From NCBI GenBank assembly GCA_963761005.1, contig CAVXFK010000027.1:868001-932000 (forward strand): a stretch of DNA of 64,000 bases, in the 5' to 3' direction. Shown here piece by piece: positions 59,855-64,000 of the stretch. Under the pieces are notes generated by a model. The model made no database searches. It was not told the DNA's origin and was given only the letters and a program-made list of their open reading frames with translations. The stretch's first letter is position 1, and every line of letters begins with the position of its first letter. Position numbers and translations under genes: made by a program. Source of the stretch: DASWJZ01 sp963761005. Its GTDB lineage: Bacteria > Pseudomonadota > Alphaproteobacteria > Rhizobiales > Afifellaceae.

Positions 59855-61642
59855 TCAGGGGCGGGCAAACGGGAATACGAGCGCAATAAGCGGCACGCCG
59901 ACAAGGACGACGAGAATTGAAAGCGGCAGGCCGAGCCGCCAATAGTCGCCGAAGCGATAGCCGCCCGGGCCCATGACTAGCGTGTTCGACTGGTGGCCGA
60001 TGGGGGTCAGGAAATCCGACGCGGCGCCGAGCGCGACGGCCATCAGGAACGGATCGGGGTTGTAGCCGAGGCCGTTCGCGAACTGCGCGGCGATCGGCGC
60101 CATGACGAGCACGGTCGCGGCGTTGTTCAGGAACGGCGTGACCGCCATGCCCGCGATCATGATCACGGCGAGCGCGCCGTGCGGCGGAAGGGGCGCTGCG
60201 GCGGCCGAGAGCCACATGGCGAGAAGATCGGTCGCGCCCGTCGTCTGCATGGCCTCGCTCACCGGGATCAGCGATCCGATCAGAACAAGGAGCGGCCAGT
60301 CGACTGCCTCGTAGGCTTCGCGCAGGCTGATCGAGCGCGCCAGCATGAGGATGAGCGCGGCGCCGAAAAAGCCGAAGGCCACCGGCACGACCTGGAGAGC
60401 GACAAGCAGCATCGCGACGGCGAGGACGACGACCGGGAAATAGCGCCTGCGCTCGCGCCCGAGCCCGATATTGCGGCCGGCAAGCGGCAGGCAGCCGAGC
60501 TCGGCGAGCGCCTCCGGCATCTGTGCGACGTTGCCCTGCAGAACGGCGACGTCGCCGGGCCGGAAGCGGATGGTGCGAAGCCGCCGGGTCAGCCGCTCGC
60601 CGCTCCGGCTGACCGCGAGGACGGCGATCTGATAGCGCTCCGCGAGCCGCGCCTGCGTGGAGGTCCGGTCGACGAGACTCGAGCCGGCCGTGACCACTGC
60701 TTCCATCACACCGAAGTCCTCCGCGCTGGTGTCGGGTTCTTTCTCCTGATCTTCACTGCCGACGAGCTTCAGCTTGCCCGCCGCAACCGTCTGTTCGAGC
60801 GCCGCGGAGTCGCCTTCAAGAAGCAACGTGTCGTCGGCGTTGAGCGTCCAACGCGGCGACGGGGTAAAGCGGCGGAAGCGCTCCCGGATGATCGCCACGA
60901 CCTGGACTTCGCCGTCGGAGCGCTTCTCAAGCTCGGCGACCGTGGTGCCTACGAAGGGCGACTCCTCCGGGACCGCCACCTCGGTCGTGTAGCTTTGGAT
61001 GCTGGAAACGGTGTCGAGCGAGGCCGCGCCCTTGCGGTCGGCGGGAAGCAGCTTGTAGCCGAACGCCAGGAAAGCGACGCCGACGACGGCGACCGTAAGG
61101 CCGACCGGCGTGAAATCGAACATGTGGAACGGCTCGCCGACGAGCTCGGCCCTGAGCCGTGACACGATGATGTTGGGCGAGGTGCCGATCATGGTCATCG
61201 TGCCGCCGAGAAGCGAGCCGAAAGCCATCGGCATCAGGAAATAGGACGGTGAGGTCTTGGTGCGCCGCGCGAGCTGAAAGGCGACCGGCATCAGCATCGC
61301 CAGCGCGCCGATGTTCTTCACGAAGCCGGCCATCAGCGTGACCGAGCCGACGAGGAGCAGGATCACCTTGCGCGGCGAAGTGAGATACGGCCCGAGCTTC
61401 TGCAGCACCGCTTCGACGATGCCGGAACGCGCCACCGCAGAGCTGACGACGAGCGCCGATCCGACGATGATGACGATGTCGTCGCTGAAGCCTTTGAACG
61501 CCTCGGCCGGCGGGACGATGCCGACAACCACCGAGACGAAGAGCGCGAGCATCGCGACCACGTCGTAGCGGAGCCGCCCCCACACGAAGAGCGCCATCAT
61601 GCCGATGATGATCGCGAAGGCGAGGCTCTGGTGCAGCGTCAT
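59855..61642 (-). CDS. SLC13/DASS-family anion transporter with TrkA-C domains
   Basis: A 595-residue transporter. About eleven hydrophobic segments are split by a soluble insert (residues ~195-385) with two TrkA-C/RCK_C-like domains (SPFVGTTVAELEKRSDGEVQ, RFRPGDVAVLQGNVAQMPEA). The family re-entrant signatures are TMTMIGTSPNIIVSRL and TPFLNNAATVLVMAPIAAQF, with TPIGHQSNTLVMGPGGYRFG. Members carry sulfate, phosphate or dicarboxylates, driven by sodium or protons; the substrate cannot be told here. Its stop is 4 bases from the end of the ribokinase gene. Confidence 0.9.
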   Translation of the reverse strand: MTLHQSLAFAIIIGMMALFVWGRLRYDVVAMLALFVSVVVGIVPPAEAFKGFSDDIVIIVGSALVVSSAVARSGIVEAVLQKLGPYLTSPRKVILLLVGSVTLMAGFVKNIGALAMLMPVAFQLARRTKTSPSYFLMPMAFGSLLGGTMTMIGTSPNIIVSRLRAELVGEPFHMFDFTPVGLTVAVVGVAFLAFGYKLLPADRKGAASLDTVSSIQSYTTEVAVPEESPFVGTTVAELEKRSDGEVQVVAIIRERFRRFTPSPRWTLNADDTLLLEGDSAALEQTVAAGKLKLVGSEDQEKEPDTSAEDFGVMEAVVTAGSSLVDRTSTQARLAERYQIAVLAVSRSGERLTRRLRTIRFRPGDVAVLQGNVAQMPEALAELGCLPLAGRNIGLGRERRRYFPVVVLAVAMLLVALQVVPVAFGFFGAALILMLARSISLREAYEAVDWPLLVLIGSLIPVSEAMQTTGATDLLAMWLSAAAAPLPPHGALAVIMIAGMAVTPFLNNAATVLVMAPIAAQFANGLGYNPDPFLMAVALGAASDFLTPIGHQSNTLVMGPGGYRFGDYWRLGLPLSILVVLVGVPLIALVFPFARP

Positions 61643-61725
61643 GGGGCGTGGCGCTTCGACTGTGCGGGTCGACGGTGCGACCGCCTCCTCCGATTTCCCA
61701 CTGCGCGGTTAGCGAAGCCGCGATC

Positions 61726-62346
61726 TCATTTCGTCAGCGGACGCCCGGCCTTGCTTGCTTCCTTCACCTCGTTCAGTCGCCCGGAGGCGACGTCGTAGAC
61801 GAACCCGTAGATAGGGATGTAGCCCGGCACGAGCGGATGCGTGCGAATGCGCTTCACGTCGGCGAGGACGCTCGACGCCTGATCGGCGATCGTCAGCCAC
61901 GGGATGAAGTGGCCGTGCGGCGCGCCGCCACCATGCTTCGGGTTCGACCAGCTCTTTCCGTCGAACGTGGCCGTCTGCAGGCTGTCGTCGAGAAGATCGG
62001 CCATCACCGTGTCGGTGAAGAGCTCCATGCCGCAATTCGTGTGGTGCACGACGAACCATTCGCGCGTTGCGAGGAGCTTGTGCGAGATGACGAGGGAGCG
62101 GATGGCATCGTCGGATGCGCGCCCCCCGGCGTTGCGGATGACGTGCGCGTCGCCCTCCGCGAGGCCGGCATATTTTGCCGGGTCGAGCCGCGCGTCCATG
62201 CAGGTCAGGATGGCGAAGCGGCGCGCGGGCGGGATCGTGAGCTTACCCTTGTCGCCGAAATCGGCGACGTACGCCTTGTTCGCCTTCAGGACCTCTTCGT
62301 AGACCTTGCTGGGTTTCCCCGCCGACTTTGCCGGGCTCTTGGCCAT
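61726..62346 (-). CDS. Beta-class carbonic anhydrase
   Basis: A 206-residue zinc enzyme interconverting CO2 and bicarbonate. The zinc ligands are visible as the Cys of AILTCMDARLDP with its Asp/Arg dyad, and the His and Cys of FVVHHTNCGMELF. VIRNAGGRASDDAIRSLVIS follows the typical beta-CA order. This is the short form seen in many alphaproteobacteria and actinobacteria. It has no signal peptide. It lies 84 bases upstream of the SLC13 gene on the same strand, but a link is not evident. Confidence 0.92.
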   Translation of the reverse strand: MAKSPAKSAGKPSKVYEEVLKANKAYVADFGDKGKLTIPPARRFAILTCMDARLDPAKYAGLAEGDAHVIRNAGGRASDDAIRSLVISHKLLATREWFVVHHTNCGMELFTDTVMADLLDDSLQTATFDGKSWSNPKHGGGAPHGHFIPWLTIADQASSVLADVKRIRTHPLVPGYIPIYGFVYDVASGRLNEVKEASKAGRPLTK

Positions 62347-62465
62347 CGCCGCTCTCCTTGATCGCCGTCGCGCGAACGCATGTCCGCCGCGAGAGGAAGC
62401 TAGCGCCGGGTTTCCGGCTGCGCGAGAGGAAGAATTGCCTTTGCGAAGGCCGAAAAGGAAAAAGA

Positions 62466-62987
62466 TCAGGCCCGAAGCAGGTCTTCAAGGTCGAGGCGCT
62501 TCGTCACCATGGCGAGCGAGCCATCGGGATTCTTCGGCCATTCCGCGTTTGGCCGGTCGCGGTAGAGCTCGACCCCGTTCTGGTCGGGATCGCGCAGATA
62601 GAGCGCCTCGCTGACGCCGTGATCGCTGGCGCCGTCGAGCTGGATGCCGGCCTTGATGAGCCGCCTCAGTGCATCGGCGAGCGCGGCGCGCGTCGGGTAG
62701 AGGATTGCGACATGGTAGAGCCCGGTCGTGCCGCTCGGCGGCGGCGGACCGCCTTTGCTCTCCCATGTGTTGAGGCCGATGTGGTGGTGATAGCCGCCGG
62801 CCGAGACGAAGGCGGCGCTGTCGCCGTAGCGCTGCATCAGCTCGAAGCCGAGCACGCCGCAATAAAATCCAAGCGCGCGTTCGATATCGGCGACTTTCAG
62901 ATGCACATGTCCGACGCGCGTGCCGGGATCGATCGGCCGGTCGAGCGCGGTTTCCGCAATGCGGTTCTGGGTGGGCTTGTCGAGCAT
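62466..62987 (-). CDS. VOC/glyoxalase-fold dioxygenase-like protein
   Basis: A ~173-residue vicinal-oxygen-chelate protein, close to catechol-2,3-dioxygenase-type domains. The two beta-alpha-beta modules start at VGHVHLKVADIERALGFYCG and YHVAILYPTRAALADALRRL. Likely metal ligands are the His of GHVHL, the His of YHVAIL and the Glu of NGVELYRD. GYHHHIGLNTWES is a hallmark of this subgroup. I chose the ATG at 62987 (MLDKPTQN); a GTG at 63017 is an alternative. Function unknown. Confidence 0.85.
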   Translation of the reverse strand: MLDKPTQNRIAETALDRPIDPGTRVGHVHLKVADIERALGFYCGVLGFELMQRYGDSAAFVSAGGYHHHIGLNTWESKGGPPPPSGTTGLYHVAILYPTRAALADALRRLIKAGIQLDGASDHGVSEALYLRDPDQNGVELYRDRPNAEWPKNPDGSLAMVTKRLDLEDLLRA

Positions 62988-63137
62988 CTCTCGAATGTAT
63001 GCGCTCGCGTGAGCCACCGCCAGTGGCGGTCACCTCAAGGAAACCACCTGCGTTTGAGCGCGCCCGCGCCGGGGAAGCGAAACTTAACGCTTCGCGGCTA
63101 GTAGCGTCGGGCCTTGGAGATCGCGGATGGCCCGATC

Positions 63138-64000
63138 ATGACCGTCGCCTCGGCGCCAGGCGAAAGCGCGCGTGAGGCGTCGGCCGCGACCGCCTTCGGC
63201 CTCGTCGCCACGTTCGGCGCGACGCTCTTCCTGAGCGCTTTCCTGCTCTTTGCGGTGCAGCCGCTCTTCGCCAAGCTGGTGCTCCCGCGCCTTGGCGGTG
63301 CGCCCGCCGTCTGGTCCGTCGCCATGGTCTTCTTCCAGGGCGCGCTTCTTGCCGGATACGCCTATGCGCACACGCTGATCCGTTTGGCCGGACGCTCCGG
63401 TCTCTTCATCCACGCCGCATTGATGGCGCTCGCCATCCTCTGGCTGCCGGTCGCGATCGCCTCCGGCTTCGAGGCGCCGCCGGCCGCGGGCCTCCCGCTT
63501 TGGGTGCTCGCGCTTTTCGCCGCGTCGCTCGGCGTGCCGCTCCTTGCCGTCAGTGCCAACGCGCCGCTGCTCCAGGCCTGGTTCGCGCGGACCGGGCATC
63601 CGCATGCGCGCGATCCCTACTTCCTCTACGGCGCGAGCAACATCGGCAGCCTGATCGCGCTTCTCTCCTACCCGGTTCTGGTCGAGCCCGAGCTGACATT
63701 GAAGGCGCAGTCGAAGTTCTGGTCGCTCGGCTATCTCGCGCTCTTCGCTGCGGTGCTCATCTGCGGCGCCGCAGCGTGGAAGGATCGGAGCGCCGCAGGT
63801 CCGGCCGTTCCCGCCGCAGACGAATTCGGCAAAGGTTGCGTGGCGTGAGCGGATCGAATGGGCAGGCTTCGCCTTCGTTCCGTCGGCACTTCTCATCGCC
63901 GTGACGGCGCATCTTTCGACGAACATCGCCGCCGCGCCGTTCCTCTGGGTCATGCCGCTCGCCGTCTTTCTCCTGAGCTTCGTCGTCACGTTCACGCGCC
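63138..64000 (+). CDS. Spermidine-synthase-like multi-pass membrane protein (partial, frameshifted)
   Basis: The N-terminal membrane domain of a large protein of the fused spermidine-synthase-like type; the catalytic part would lie past the window. Segments include LFLSAFLLFAVQPLFAKLVL followed by PRLGGAPAVWSVAMVFFQGA, LLAVSANAPLLQAWFARTGH, DPYFLYGASNIGSLIALLSY and PVLVEPEL. The first frame stops at 63848. One surplus A in the run at 63831-63833 restores KVAWRERIEWAGFAFVPSAL and LTAHLSTNIAAAPFLWVMPL-like sequence, which runs open to the window end. The ATG at 63138 starts the conserved region. Confidence 0.82.

Noticed and set aside
1..64000. tRNA, rRNA, prophage or transposase genes
   Set aside because: None seen on either strand; all sizeable gaps were read and hold only promoters, repeats or short frames.

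Overview
The window is GC-rich and almost fully coding, and looks like the chromosome of an alphaproteobacterium, most likely in Hyphomicrobiales (Rhizobiales). The evidence is the protein families (TPR-type class III adenylate cyclase, RT0821/Lpp0805-type lipoprotein, HisKA_2 sensor kinase, RpiR-type inositol regulator), the tlyA/rlmD and deacetylase/xseB pairs, and palindromic intergenic repeats of the GTCATGCCCGG...CCGGCAATGAC type. I cannot name the family or genus. I found no rRNA, tRNA, CRISPR array, IS element or prophage.

Layout. 1-2.2 kb: nucleotide salvage (end of deoB, upp) and a small membrane protein. 2.2-11.8 kb: a methyltransferase, the rRNA methyltransferase pair tlyA/rlmD, an SCO copper protein with two tiny membrane proteins, two overlapping zinc dehydrogenases, a MarR regulator with a divergent cupin gene and two palindromic operators, xseB, a deacetylase-family protein and tsaC. 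11.8-14.5 kb: acyl-CoA dehydrogenase plus SDR. 14.5-20.2 kb: a signalling block with a class III cyclase on one strand and a FecR protein plus a CHASE2-GGDEF-EAL protein on the other. 20.3-24.4 kb: a trehalose module (beta-phosphoglucomutase/trehalose-phosphatase fusion overlapping a GH65 gene). 24.4-31.5 kb: a fused acyl-CoA synthetase/GNAT protein, a PAS-GGDEF-EAL protein and an orphan HerA-type ATPase. 31.5-37.4 kb: DnaJ-like protein, lipoprotein, pdxH, pcm, sensor kinase, lytic transglycosylase.

37.4-59.9 kb is mostly carbohydrate catabolism: Gfo/Idh oxidoreductase, TIM-barrel isomerase, ROK regulator, gamma-glutamyltransferase, GlcNAc kinase and nagA, AMP nucleosidase, a probable myo-inositol ABC transporter with an RpiR regulator and a matching operator, iolG, a fused iolC/iolJ gene, iolB, nucleoside hydrolase, SDR, an orphan ugpB and ribokinase. 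The window ends with an SLC13 transporter, a beta-carbonic anhydrase, a VOC protein and the start of a spermidine-synthase-like membrane protein.

At least eleven positions in ten otherwise ordinary genes, on both strands, carry exactly one surplus base that breaks the reading frame. Because all have the same sign, I treat them as probable sequence errors and annotate those genes as frameshifted CDS.
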